DNA of 11,910 nt, taken from an uncultured Collinsella sp. (lineage in GTDB: Bacteria > Actinomycetota > Coriobacteriia > Coriobacteriales > Coriobacteriaceae). The notes beneath the pieces are model-generated. The model had not been told where the DNA came from. It ran no database searches and worked only from the letters and a program-made list of their open reading frames with translations. Where the stretch lies: assembly GCA_900552145.1 (NCBI GenBank), contig URYW01000054.1, positions 1-11,910 of the forward strand. The letters are read 5' to 3'. A program made the translations under genes and the position numbers. Of the stretch, positions 1 through 7,263 are shown piece after piece. How positions within the stretch are numbered: position 1 is the stretch's first letter; each line of letters opens with the position of its first letter.

Positions 1-4
1 CACT

Positions 5-1549
5 ATGGATAACTCTTCCCCGATCTACACCGAATTTCTTCCCATCAGCCGGGCGGACATGGAAGCCCGGGGGTGGGATCAGCTGGACTTTGTGGTGGTG
101 GGCGGCGATGCCTACGTTGACCACCCCAGCTTTGGCACCGCCATCATCAGCCGCCTGCTGGAGGCCGAGGGCTATAAGGTCGGCGTGCTGGCCCAGCCCC
201 GCTATTCCGACTGCGAGGACTTCAAGCGGTTCGGCCGGCCGATGTACGGCTTTTTCATCGGCGGCGGCAACGTGGACAGCATGGTGAGCCACTACTCTGT
301 GGCAAAAATTCCGCGTGCCGAGGACGAATACTCTCCCGGCGGCATCGGCGGCGCGCGGCCTGACCGCAGCGCCACCGTTTACACCAGGCTGGCCAAGGAG
401 GCCTACCCCGACCTGCCTGTGATCCTGGGCGGTCTGGAGGCTTCTCTGCGCCGGTTTGCCCACTACGATTACTGGCTGGACACCGTTCTGCCCAGCATTG
501 CAGAGGACTCCGGAGCCGATCTCATCAGCTTTGGCATGGGCGAGCACCAGACCGTGGAGATCGCCCGGCGGCTGGCGGCAGGGGAGCCGGTGGAGTCCAT
601 CACCGATGTGGATGGCACCTGCTACCTGACCGATTTCGACCACCTGCCCGAAAAGTATGTGGAGTGCGCCGGTTTCCGGAAAGTGGCCTCCGATAAGGTG
701 GCCTACGCCAAAGCCTGCCGCATCCAGATGGACAATCAGGATGTGGTCAGCGGCCAGATCATCGTGCAGAAGCAGAGCGAGAAGTATCTGGTGCAGAACA
801 TCCCGGCAAAGCCGCTGGTGCGCTGGGAGCTGGACAAGGTCTACGCCCTGCCCTACACCCGCCTTTACCATCCCTTTTATGAAGACATGGGCGGTGTGCC
901 TGCCATCCGGGAGGTGCAGTTCTCCATCATCCAGAACCGCGGCTGCTTCGGCGGCTGCAACTTCTGCGCCATCCAGCTGCATCAGGGCCGCCGGGTCACC
1001 AGCCGCAGTGCGGACAGCATCGTGGAGGAAGCCGAGCGCATGACCCACGAGCCGGATTTCAAGGGCTATATCCACGATGTCGGCGGCCCCACCGCCAACT
1101 TCCGGTTCCCATCCTGCCGGGAGCAGATGCTGCGGGGCATGTGCACCGGCGGCAAGCACTGCCTTGCCCCCACCACCTGCTCCCACATGATCGTGGATCA
1201 CAGCGACTACCTTAAAATTCTGCGCCGGGTGCGGGAGCTGCCGGGCGTGAAAAAGGTGTTCATCCGCAGCGGCATCCGGTTCGACTACCTGATGGCGGAC
1301 CCGGACGATACCTTCTTTAAAGAGCTGGTGGAGTACCATGTGTCCGGCCAGTTGAAGGTCGCCCCGGAGCACTGCGCCCCCAACACCCTTGCCTACATGG
1401 GCAAGCCGCCCATCGAGACCTTCAACAAGTTCAAGGATAAATTCTACGAGCTGAGCAAGAAGGCGGGCAAAAAGCAGTACCTCGTGCCCTACCTGATGTC
1501 CAGCCACCCGGGCAGCACCCTGAAGGATGCCGTCTATCTGGCCGAGTAC
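5..1549 (+). CDS. ygiQ: YgiQ family radical SAM protein, 3' end missing (fused in frame to pstA)
   Basis: The family (UPF0313) has a cobalamin-binding-like N-terminal domain and a radical SAM core; its reaction is not established. The N-terminus has the family's opening (FLPISRADMEARGWDQLDF, then GDAYVDHPSFG). The 4Fe-4S motif CX3CX2C is C314, C318 and C321, in RGCFGGCNFC. Family blocks follow: GYIHDVGGPTANFRFPSC, KVFIRSGIRFDYL, LKVAPEHC and YLMSSHPG. Full-length members run roughly 600-700 residues. Here family similarity stops near residue 515 and the frame continues as a phosphate permease, so the C-terminal part is missing. ATG at 5 is used because it lies just before the family start; too little sequence precedes it to judge a ribosome site. 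Arginine is often CGG and rarely CGT, unlike the rest of the window, which suggests a different source genome. The family call is firm; the truncation is probably an assembly artefact. Confidence 0.85.
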
Positions 1550-1560
1550 GCCAAGCAGGG
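1529..1560 (+). other. Junction between ygiQ and pstA sequence (probable chimeric join)
   Basis: The frame reads A-V-Y-L-A-E-Y-A-K-Q-G here (residues 509-519). YgiQ proteins have a DAVxLAEYL-type stretch at this place, and PstA proteins have an AxYLxEYAKxG stretch. Upstream codons fit ygiQ and downstream codons fit pstA, so the switch lies within a few codons of 1532-1549. No frameshift, repeat or mobile-element end is visible. A short shared word is the usual signature of a false overlap in assembly; a real recombination is possible but would have broken both genes. Confidence 0.7.
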
Positions 1561-2098
1561 CAAGGTCGTCGAGCTCATTCGCTACGCTGCTGACGCTTTG
1601 GCCTCGGTGCCCTCCATCGTTATGGGCCTGTTTGGCTACGCCTTGTTTGTCGAGGCTATGGGTCTGGGCCTTTCGATGGTCTCGGCCGCCCTGGCGCTCG
1701 CGCTCTTGATGCTTCCCATCGTCATGCGCACCACCGAAGAGGCCATTCGCGCCGTTCCGCGCTATATCCGGTGGGGTGCGTACGGCCTGGGCGCCACCAA
1801 GTGGCAGGTCGTCTCCAAGATCGTGCTTCCTTCTGCCTTTGGCCGTATTGCCACGGGTATCGTCCTCGCCATCGGCCGTGCCATTGGCGAGACCGCGGTG
1901 GTGCTCTACACCATGGGCCAGGCCATCAATCTACCTATTTCGCCGCTCGATTCCGGCCGCCCCATGACGGTTCACCTGTACCTGCTTGCCAACGACGGCA
2001 TCAACATGAACGCAGCCTATGGCACCGCGCTCTTGCTGATGGTGATCATTCTGGCCTTCAACCTGTTTGCGCGCTTCCTGTCGCGCAAGCGTCGCTAG
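1550..2098 (+). CDS. pstA: Phosphate ABC transporter permease PstA, C-terminal part only
   Basis: PstA is one of two membrane subunits of the high-affinity phosphate importer PstSCAB. The frame enters this family around YAKQGKVVELIRYAADALA, matching the usual PstA run YLxEYAKxGxLxxxIRFA. It then has VPSIVMGLFGY, the EAA-type cytoplasmic loop that contacts the ATPase (from E578: EEAIRAVPRYIRWGAYGLGA, then TKWQVVSKIVLPSAFGRI) and the conserved GRAIGETA. About four hydrophobic segments are visible. Roughly 185 residues remain of a usual 280-300, so the first membrane helices are absent. The stop at 2096-2098 lies 12 nt before pstB, a normal operon join. The family is clear. The gene as written has no start of its own and would make a YgiQ-PstA fusion that could not work as PstA. 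I treat it as a true pstA cut by a chimeric join. Confidence 0.85.
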   Translation, partial: AKQGKVVELIRYAADALASVPSIVMGLFGYALFVEAMGLGLSMVSAALALALLMLPIVMRTTEEAIRAVPRYIRWGAYGLGATKWQVVSKIVLPSAFGRIATGIVLAIGRAIGETAVVLYTMGQAINLPISPLDSGRPMTVHLYLLANDGINMNAAYGTALLLMVIILAFNLFARFLSRKRR

Positions 2099-2110
2099 TT
2101 AAGGAGTCCC

Positions 2111-2914
2111 ATGTCCGTTTATCAGTCCGCTCCCACGCTGGAGCAAGCGGCCATTACGGCCAAGGATTTCAACTTTTGGTACGGTGACTTTCATGCGCTG
2201 ACGGGGCTTGACCTCAACATCGCCAAAAACGCCATCACCTCCTTCATTGGCCCTTCGGGCTGCGGCAAGTCGACGTTTTTGCGCTGCATCAACCGCATGA
2301 ATGATCTGATCGAGGGTACGCGCGTCGCGGGCACCATGACGCTCGACGGCAATGATATCTATGCCGAGGGTGTCGACCCGGTCGACCTCCGTCGTCGTGT
2401 GGGCATGATCTTTCAGCAGCCCAACCCGTTTCCCAAATCCATCTACGAGAATGTCGCCTTTGGCCCTCGTCTGCAGGGCGTGACTAGCAAAAGCGACCTC
2501 GATGACATCGTGGAAGAATCGCTCAAACGCGCCAACCTCTGGAAAGAGGTATCCAATCAGCTCAACAAGGATGGTTTGGCGCTCTCGGGCGGGCAGCAGC
2601 AGCGTCTGTGCATCGCGCGCGTGCTTGCGGTGCAGCCCGATGTCCTTCTGATGGACGAGCCATGCTCCGCCATCGACCCCACGTCCGTCTCTAAGGTTGA
2701 GGATCTGATGGCCGAGCTGGCGCCTGAGATGACGATCATCATCGTCACGCATTCAATGCAGCAGGCAGCTCGTATTAGCGACTACACCGCATTCTTCTTG
2801 CAGGAAGTTGCCGGCGAGCCCGCCACGCTCATCGAGTATGGTCAAACCGACGCGATCTTCACCAGCCCGGTGGACTCGCGGACGGAAGACTATATCACCG
2901 GCCGCTTTGGCTGA
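2111..2914 (+). CDS. pstB: Phosphate ABC transporter ATP-binding protein PstB
   Basis: ATPase subunit that powers phosphate import through PstCA. All ABC motifs are present: Walker A GPSGCGKST (47-55), Q-loop at FQQPNPFPKSIYENVAFGPR (from 101), signature LSGGQQQR (158-165), Walker B VLLMDEP (178-184), and the switch histidine in VTHSMQQAAR (H214). The NPFP and IYENVAFGPR blocks are specific to PstB among ABC ATPases. Length is 267 residues against 257 in E. coli, with a slightly longer N-terminus. AAGGAG at 2101-2106 lies 4 nt before the ATG. The gene follows pstA by 12 nt and precedes phoU by 92 nt, the standard pst order; pstS and pstC are not in the window. The residue after DEP is Cys (DEPCSAIDP), common in PstB. 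Confidence 0.97.
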   Translation: MSVYQSAPTLEQAAITAKDFNFWYGDFHALTGLDLNIAKNAITSFIGPSGCGKSTFLRCINRMNDLIEGTRVAGTMTLDGNDIYAEGVDPVDLRRRVGMIFQQPNPFPKSIYENVAFGPRLQGVTSKSDLDDIVEESLKRANLWKEVSNQLNKDGLALSGGQQQRLCIARVLAVQPDVLLMDEPCSAIDPTSVSKVEDLMAELAPEMTIIIVTHSMQQAARISDYTAFFLQEVAGEPATLIEYGQTDAIFTSPVDSRTEDYITGRFG

Positions 2915-3006
2915 TCGGTGCGACTAGTCCCAAGCCGATCGGACCTGGTCCGGTGCGTATTCACTGTGCGGGCGGCATGACCGCACCCAACTGATTGGAG
3001 TGAACC
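2915..3006 (+). promoter_or_regulatory. pstB-phoU spacer with possible attenuating hairpins
   Basis: The 92-nt spacer holds small inverted repeats: GATCGG (2913-2918) with CCGATC (2935-2940), and GTGCGG (2966-2971) with CCGCAC (2981-2986) around a 9-nt loop. The second lies just ahead of the phoU ribosome site. There is no T-run, so neither is a clear terminator. They could set the phoU to pstB expression ratio, but this is inference from structure alone. Confidence 0.3.
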
Positions 3007-3864
3007 ATGCGTAAACTGTTTTCCCGTCAGCTCATCGAGGCCCGCCACGAGATGCTGAGCATCTACGAGGCCGTCGATCTGGCCCTCCACGATGCCGTTA
3101 AGGCCTATGTAACCGACGACCGCAAGCTCGCCACCAAGACCAAGAAGCGCACGCTTTCGATTGACGCGCGCTGCGCTAACTTGGAGGCCGTGTGCTACAA
3201 CCTGATCGCCACGCAGTCGCCAGTCGCCTCCGACTTCCGCTTGCTGCAGACGATTATCTACGTCGACTTTAACCTGCAGCGCATGACCGATAAGGTTCGC
3301 CAGATCTGCCGCGCCACGCGTCATATGATCAAGGCCGACATCTCGCTGCCCCAGGAGCTTGTCGGCACGGTCGAGGCCGAGGCTGAGGCCGTCTACCAGG
3401 TGCTGGGCTCTTCGCTTTCCGCGCTCGTCACCAATGATATGTCCATCATCTGCAACTTGGCCGTCGAGGACGAGCCGGTGCACGCCGCCTACGAGAAGTT
3501 CTTCCGCACCTTTAACCGCATGGACACGGGCGATTTTATGGACGACGACAGCAACTATGACGACCTGCGCCGCGCCATCATGGTTTCGCGCTACCTCGAT
3601 CGCATCGCTTCGATTTCCATCGATGCCGCCTGCCGTCTGACCTTCCTGTTGACCGGACAGCGTATGACTGCCGGCGATATCGCCCGCACTGATGAGGATG
3701 AGCTCGAGAGCATGCGCGTGCCTTCGGGCGAGGGTGTTATCATGAGGCCCGCCGTCGACGCTCGCTACGTTGCCAAGGTGCCCGCTAACGAGGTCAGCGA
3801 GGGTCTTCGCTACCTGCTCGATCATCTTGAGGATGAGGACGATGGCGAGGACGACGAGGAGTAA
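3007..3864 (+). CDS. phoU: Phosphate signalling protein PhoU
   Basis: PhoU is a helical cytoplasmic protein that links the Pst transporter to the sensor kinase and restrains phosphate uptake and the Pho response when phosphate is plentiful. The protein shows the two-repeat PhoU pattern: opening FSRQLIEARHEMLSIYEAV, then the usual block LIATQSPVASDFRLLQTI (66-83), and a second repeat around RAIMVSRYLDRIASISI (189-205). It has 285 residues against about 215-240 in most members. The extra length lies in an acidic stretch between repeats (MDDDSNYDD, 178-186) and an acidic C-terminal tail (DHLEDEDDGEDDEE). The metal-binding pattern E-R-x-x-D is altered in both repeats: QRMTD at 91-95 and DRIAS at 198-202. 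GGAG at 2997-3000 lies 6 nt before the ATG. It is the last gene of the pst cluster and is followed by a hairpin terminator. Confidence 0.9.
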   Translation: MRKLFSRQLIEARHEMLSIYEAVDLALHDAVKAYVTDDRKLATKTKKRTLSIDARCANLEAVCYNLIATQSPVASDFRLLQTIIYVDFNLQRMTDKVRQICRATRHMIKADISLPQELVGTVEAEAEAVYQVLGSSLSALVTNDMSIICNLAVEDEPVHAAYEKFFRTFNRMDTGDFMDDDSNYDDLRRAIMVSRYLDRIASISIDAACRLTFLLTGQRMTAGDIARTDEDELESMRVPSGEGVIMRPAVDARYVAKVPANEVSEGLRYLLDHLEDEDDGEDDEE

Positions 3865-3901
3865 GTAACCCCGTTCGTCGAAAGATTGTAAATACCTAAG
3901 T

Positions 3902-3933
3902 GAGCGCGGCCTTGCACATGCGGGGCCGCGCTC
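3902..3933 (+). terminator. GC-rich hairpin after phoU
   Basis: A perfect 10-bp stem pairs GAGCGCGGCC (3902-3911) with GGCCGCGCTC (3924-3933) across a 12-nt loop, 37 nt past the phoU stop. Only a weak T-rich stretch follows (TTGCGTT), so termination may be partial. It separates the pst cluster from yggS and argues against starting yggS at the in-frame GTG at 3900. Confidence 0.65.
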
Positions 3934-3983
3934 TTGCGTTAGCATGGGACTACTTGTTTGGCTGTCAGCGGAGGCGATTAGCA

Positions 3984-4721
3984 ATGGATAACTATTTGGA
4001 CTTGATGCGCGCTCGCCGCGAGCAGATTCTGGAACGTTTTTATGCGGCGCTCGATCGCGCAGGCCGTCCCCACGACGCCGCGAGCCTCATTGCCGTGTCC
4101 AAGACCGTTGGTGTCGATGAGACCGTTGCCGCCATCCAGGCGGGGTATCGCCATTTTGCCGAGAACCGCCCGCAGGAGCTGGTTCGCAAGCTCACGGGTC
4201 TGGCGGAGCATCCGGAGCTGCCCGAGGTGCGCTTCGATATGATCGGCAACCTGCAGACCAATAAGATCAATGCGGTGCTGGGCTCAGCCGAGCTGATTCA
4301 CTCGGTGGGTTCGCTGCATCTGGCGCAGGCGATCTCGAGCCGTGCTGTCCGCAAGATTGAGGCAGGCGAGCTCGCCGGCCCCCAGCGTGTGCTCATTGAG
4401 GTCAATGTGAGTGGTGAGGAGTCGAAGGGAGGCTTTTCGCCCGATGAGATTCGCGCCGCCGCGGGTGAGCTTGCGGAACTTGAGGGAATTTGCGTACAGG
4501 GGCTTATGACTATGGCGCCCCGGGGGAATAAGGATGTGGCACGCCGCACCTTTGTGGGGCTTCGTGAGCTGAGGGATGAGCTGGAGGCGGTGCATCCCGA
4601 TTTGAACCTGCCTGAGCTTTCCTGCGGCATGAGCGAGGATTTTGAGCCTGCCCTTGAGGAGGGCTCTACGCTCGTTCGCCTGGGCAGGGTAGTATTTAGC
4701 CCGGAGTTTGCAGTAAAATAA
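3984..4721 (+). CDS. yggS: YggS/PROSC family pyridoxal phosphate homeostasis protein
   Basis: PLP-binding protein of the PLPBP family, a single-domain TIM barrel like the N-terminal domain of alanine racemase. It buffers intracellular PLP and affects amino-acid balance and has no known enzyme activity. Family blocks are clear: LIAVSKT with the PLP lysine at K40, HFAENRPQEL (58-67), FDMIGNLQTNKI (85-95), HSVGSLHLA, LIEVNVSGEESKGGF (137-151), GLMTMAP (173-179) and the phosphate-binding end CGMSEDFEPALEEGSTLVRLG. The usual FGENR and IGHLQ read FAENR and IGNLQ. At 245 residues it is slightly longer than typical (about 230). ATG 3984 is chosen because GGAGG at 3970-3974 lies 9 nt upstream; an upstream GTG at 3900 would start ahead of the terminator stem. 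In many Gram-positive bacteria yggS sits directly ahead of sepF, as here. Confidence 0.93.
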   Translation: MDNYLDLMRARREQILERFYAALDRAGRPHDAASLIAVSKTVGVDETVAAIQAGYRHFAENRPQELVRKLTGLAEHPELPEVRFDMIGNLQTNKINAVLGSAELIHSVGSLHLAQAISSRAVRKIEAGELAGPQRVLIEVNVSGEESKGGFSPDEIRAAAGELAELEGICVQGLMTMAPRGNKDVARRTFVGLRELRDELEAVHPDLNLPELSCGMSEDFEPALEEGSTLVRLGRVVFSPEFAVK

Positions 4722-4781
4722 GGCTCTGAAGTGCGCACTGATTATTGGGGCGCCTGCACTAAACCGCGAGAGGACACAACC

Positions 4782-5504
4782 ATGGGCTTCCTTGACGAGA
4801 TTAAAAATAAGATGCACCTGGGCGGCCAGCAGGGTTACGACCAGGGTTATGGCCAGGACGACGACTACGGCTACGATGACGGCTATGACGATAGTTATCA
4901 GGGCAACGGCTACAGCGGTGCTTCGGGCGAGGGCTTCTACACCCAAGACGAGCCGAGCAACGGCTTGCTTGGTCAGACGCGCCGCGGTGAAGCTGAGTCG
5001 GTTGCCGTGTATACGCGCTCCGGTCAGCTGGTCGGCGATGACTCCCGCCATGCCACGACGTATAACCCGCCTTCGCGCTCGCAGGACAGTGTTGCGAGCG
5101 GTTATCGTCCTGGTGCCTATGACACGCCGTCTAGCTACGCCGAGAACACCCGCGCCCGTGCCGCCGCTGCGCCCGCGCCTGCACCGAGCGATGCCTCGGC
5201 CTATGCGAGCAATATCATCAACGCCACACCGCAGCTGCCGGCCTATGTCCTGCGCCCCGAGAGCTATGACGACGTGGAGACTGTGGTGCGCCGCGTTCGC
5301 ACCAAGCAGCCTGTCGCACTGATTTTTGTGGGCGTACGCACCGAAGTCGCCAAGCGCGTCTTGGACTTTTCTTACGGCTTTGCCTGCGGTCTGGGTGCCA
5401 CGGTCAAGGAGGTGGGCGACCGCGTGTTCATGGTGCTGCCCGCCGGTTGCGAGGTCAAAGATTCCGATCTCAAGAAGCTTCGTGCGGACGGCTACCTTAA
5501 GTAA
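4782..5504 (+). CDS. sepF: Cell division protein SepF
   Basis: SepF anchors FtsZ filaments to the membrane and bundles them at the division site; in actinobacteria lacking FtsA it is a main anchor. Residues 1-14 (MGFLDEIKNKMHLG) form the amphipathic membrane-binding helix. Residues 15-152 are low complexity: a Tyr/Gly/Asp/Gln-rich part (about 15-50) and an Ala/Pro part (127-136). The SepF fold occupies about 153-240, with the family pattern YVLRPESYDDVETVVRRVR, QPVALIFVGV, AKRVLDFSYGFACGLG and GDRVFMVLP. At 240 residues it is longer than the B. subtilis protein, mainly through the linker. ATG 4782 is preferred over ATG 4731 because the membrane helix starts there and GAGAGG at 4768-4773 is well placed. 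It lies 60 nt after yggS and shares its reading frame with yggT. Confidence 0.93.
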   Translation: MGFLDEIKNKMHLGGQQGYDQGYGQDDDYGYDDGYDDSYQGNGYSGASGEGFYTQDEPSNGLLGQTRRGEAESVAVYTRSGQLVGDDSRHATTYNPPSRSQDSVASGYRPGAYDTPSSYAENTRARAAAAPAPAPSDASAYASNIINATPQLPAYVLRPESYDDVETVVRRVRTKQPVALIFVGVRTEVAKRVLDFSYGFACGLGATVKEVGDRVFMVLPAGCEVKDSDLKKLRADGYLK

Positions 5505-5525
5505 AGACAAGACGAGGAGATTCCC

Positions 5526-5807
5526 ATCAACATCTACACTATCGTCCAGCTGGTCAACACGCTGTTCAACTTCTATTCCACACTCATTGTCGTCTACTGC
5601 TTTATGACGTGGATTCCCATGAAGCAGGGTGGTTTGCTTCAGGATATTGCTGCGGTGCTGGATAGCGTGTGCGGTCCGTGGCTCAACCTGTTCCGTCGTT
5701 TCATCCCGCCGATGGGCGGTATCGATTTTTCGCCGGTCGTTGCGATTATTGCGTTGCAGTTGGTGCAGAGGCTGGTTCTGCAGCGTCTTATAGGTATACT
5801 CGTATAG
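5526..5807 (+). CDS. yggT: YggT family membrane protein, apparent ATC start
   Basis: Small integral membrane protein of unclear function, often found between sepF and divIVA. If the first codon is read as methionine the product is 93 residues, a normal YggT length. The first hydrophobic segment is about residues 4-27 and the second about 68-92, with the signature FRRFIPPMGGIDFSPVVAII (56-75) between. No ATG, GTG or TTG lies between the sepF stop (5502-5504) and the family N-terminus. GAGGAG at 5514-5519 stands 6 nt before ATC at 5526, which is where the family starts (x-N-I-Y-T-I-V). The first in-frame ATG, at 5604, would remove the first membrane helix; CTG at 5550 is the other option. A base-call error from ATG cannot be excluded. 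Confidence 0.85.
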   Translation: MNIYTIVQLVNTLFNFYSTLIVVYCFMTWIPMKQGGLLQDIAAVLDSVCGPWLNLFRRFIPPMGGIDFSPVVAIIALQLVQRLVLQRLIGILV

Positions 5808-5868
5808 AACTGACTTAGTAACTTACGTCGGGCGTGTAGCGCCGAGGCGATGAAAAAGGAGACTTGTT

Positions 5869-6543
5869 ATGGCTATTACCCCCGCAGACATCCAGGCTCA
5901 GACTTTCTCTGAGGCCAAGCGTGGCTACGATCCTGCTGAGGTCGACGTCTTCTTGGAGACGCTGTCCTCCGAGGTTGACGCTATGCTCGCTAAGATCGTT
6001 GACCTTAAGGGTCGTCTGACTGCTACCGAGCAGCAGCTTGCCGATGCACAGGCTCAGCTTGCCCAGGCTCGGGATACCGCCGACCAGGCCGTTCCTGCCG
6101 CCCCCGTGGCTGCTCCCGCCCCTGACTTCTCCGCTCAGGAGCGCCAGATTTCCGCTGCCCTGATCGCTGCCCAGCAGACCGCTGAGACCATCGTTAACGA
6201 TGCCAACGAGAACGCTGAGCGTATCCGCAACGAGGCTGACGCCAAGGCTCGCGAGGTTATCCGCCAGGCTCTGACTGAGAAGCAGGCCGAGCTCGAGGAG
6301 ATCGATCGTCTCAAGGCTTCCCGTGAGGAGTTCAAGGCCGAGTATCTTAAGCTCATCCAGCACTTCATGGACGATGCCCAGAACTCCTTCCCGGCCGACC
6401 TCATGGCCTCCACGCCGGTCGGTTCTGCCGCTTCTCCTGCAGTGACTGTTCCCGCCGAGCCGCTGCCCGTCGCTGACCCGGTTGTCCCCGTGGCCGATCC
6501 CTTTGCCCCGATCGACAACTTTGCTGCCGACGACCTGGACTAA
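5869..6543 (+). CDS. divIVA: DivIVA family protein (Wag31-like)
   Basis: DivIVA proteins bind strongly curved membrane at poles and septa and recruit wall-growth, division or chromosome-placement factors. The N-terminal lipid-binding domain is clear: ITPADIQAQTF followed by KRGYDPAEVDVFLETL (17-32). K17-R18 replaces the Phe-Arg pair of B. subtilis and matches the KRGY of mycobacterial Wag31. A first coiled coil covers about 25-72, an Ala/Pro break lies at 75-86, a second coiled coil covers about 88-165 (ERIRNEADAKAREVIRQAL), and the tail (175-224) is Pro/Ala/Val-rich and acidic, ending DDLD. AAGGAG lies ahead of the ATG. A possible -10 box, TATACT at 5795-5800 inside the end of yggT, could give it its own transcript, but no good -35 is visible. 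Codon use is strongly biased, as expected of a highly expressed gene. The gene ends at a strong terminator. Confidence 0.93.
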   Translation: MAITPADIQAQTFSEAKRGYDPAEVDVFLETLSSEVDAMLAKIVDLKGRLTATEQQLADAQAQLAQARDTADQAVPAAPVAAPAPDFSAQERQISAALIAAQQTAETIVNDANENAERIRNEADAKAREVIRQALTEKQAELEEIDRLKASREEFKAEYLKLIQHFMDDAQNSFPADLMASTPVGSAASPAVTVPAEPLPVADPVVPVADPFAPIDNFAADDLD

Positions 6544-6569
6544 CATTCGGCCTACAATTTAGTGCCTAG

Positions 6570-6599
6570 AAAGGACCCGCAGCTTGCGGGTCCTTTTTT
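6570..6599 (+). terminator. Rho-independent terminator after divIVA
   Basis: An 11-bp perfect stem pairs AAAGGACCCGC (6570-6580) with GCGGGTCCTTT (6586-6596) around the loop AGCTT, and a run of six T ends at 6599. It lies 26 nt after the divIVA stop and closes the yggS-sepF-yggT-divIVA block. The opposite strand has a shorter T-run, so it may work weakly for the nitroreductase coming from the other side. Confidence 0.92.
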
Positions 6600-6709
6600 A
6601 TGACTGTGCCGGGGTGCGTAACATAAAAACCAAGCCCTGCACATAGTGGCGCAGAACTCGGCGAACGGATGAACGGTCAAGGGTAGGCTTTAAGGCATGT
6701 CCCAAAAAT

Positions 6710-7240
6710 CTACTTGAGGAGGAAGTCGGGGAGGGGAATGGTGCGGGCCTCGCGATGCTCGGGATCGGCGATGTGGTCGGCAGGATAGCCACAGACGAGC
6801 ATGTGATAGGGATAGACGCCCTTGGACAGATTGAACTGTTCTTGTGCCACCTCAGGCTTAAAATGGCATACCCAGCACGTTCCCAGGCCCTGCTCGGTGG
6901 CCTCCATCATCATCTGATCACACACGATGGACGTATCGATTTCGCTGGAATTCATCTGATCATACGGGCGCACCCAAGCGTCATCGGTAACGCTGCAAAT
7001 AAGGAAGACAAGCGGAGCCCCAAAGATAGACCCATCACGAGCAAACCGAGGCTGACAAGCAGCAGCCTTCTCCAACAACTCGGGCGTATCCAACACCATC
7101 ACACGAGAAGGATGATTATTACAAGCAGAAGGAGCAATACGCCCAGCCTCAACAATGGCATCCACCACAGCCTGCTCCACAGCCCGATCTTCAAACTCAC
7201 GACAAGAATACCGACCCCGAGCCAGATCCAAATAAGACAT
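6710..7240 (-). CDS. Small nitroreductase family protein (FMN-dependent)
   Basis: Flavin-dependent oxidoreductase of the nitroreductase superfamily, usually a homodimer using NAD(P)H to reduce nitro or quinone compounds; the substrate cannot be told from sequence. Visible blocks are the FMN-phosphate region RGRYSCREFED (8-18), IAPSACNNHPSRV (35-47), IDTSIVCDQMMMEATEQGLG (101-120) followed by TCWVC, and MLVCGYPAD (147-155). The length of 176 residues fits the small subgroup. The start is placed at 7240 because GGAGG lies about 6 nt upstream on this strand; the frame stays open another 22 codons, but that part does not look like the family. The first 75 or so codons rarely end in C, while the last 100 use C-ending codons freely, like the neighbours. 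Several cysteines are present (C13, C40, C62, C82, C107, C122, C125, C150). The gene stands alone. Confidence 0.88.
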   Translation of the reverse strand: MSYLDLARGRYSCREFEDRAVEQAVVDAIVEAGRIAPSACNNHPSRVMVLDTPELLEKAAACQPRFARDGSIFGAPLVFLICSVTDDAWVRPYDQMNSSEIDTSIVCDQMMMEATEQGLGTCWVCHFKPEVAQEQFNLSKGVYPYHMLVCGYPADHIADPEHREARTIPLPDFLLK

Positions 7241-7263
7241 ACAAGCCCTCCAACAATTAAAAA

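Noticed and set aside
3900..3983. Upstream GTG start for yggS
   Set aside because: It would begin inside the phoU terminator stem, and the added residues are not YggS-like; ATG 3984 has GGAGG at a good distance.
2890..3984. Long minus-strand frame opposite phoU (364 codons)
   Set aside because: It is the antisense shadow of a high-GC gene; phoU on the plus strand has clear family motifs and a ribosome site.
4731..4781. Upstream ATG start for sepF
   Set aside because: It adds residues ahead of the membrane-binding helix that SepF proteins normally start with, and GAGAGG fits the ATG at 4782.
4284..5510. Long minus-strand frame opposite yggS and sepF (408 codons)
   Set aside because: It crosses two recognised genes antisense and its translation is arginine-rich shadow sequence without family features.
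5815..6546. Minus-strand frame opposite divIVA (243 codons)
   Set aside because: Complement of the strongly biased codons of divIVA; no independent start signal or recognisable motif.
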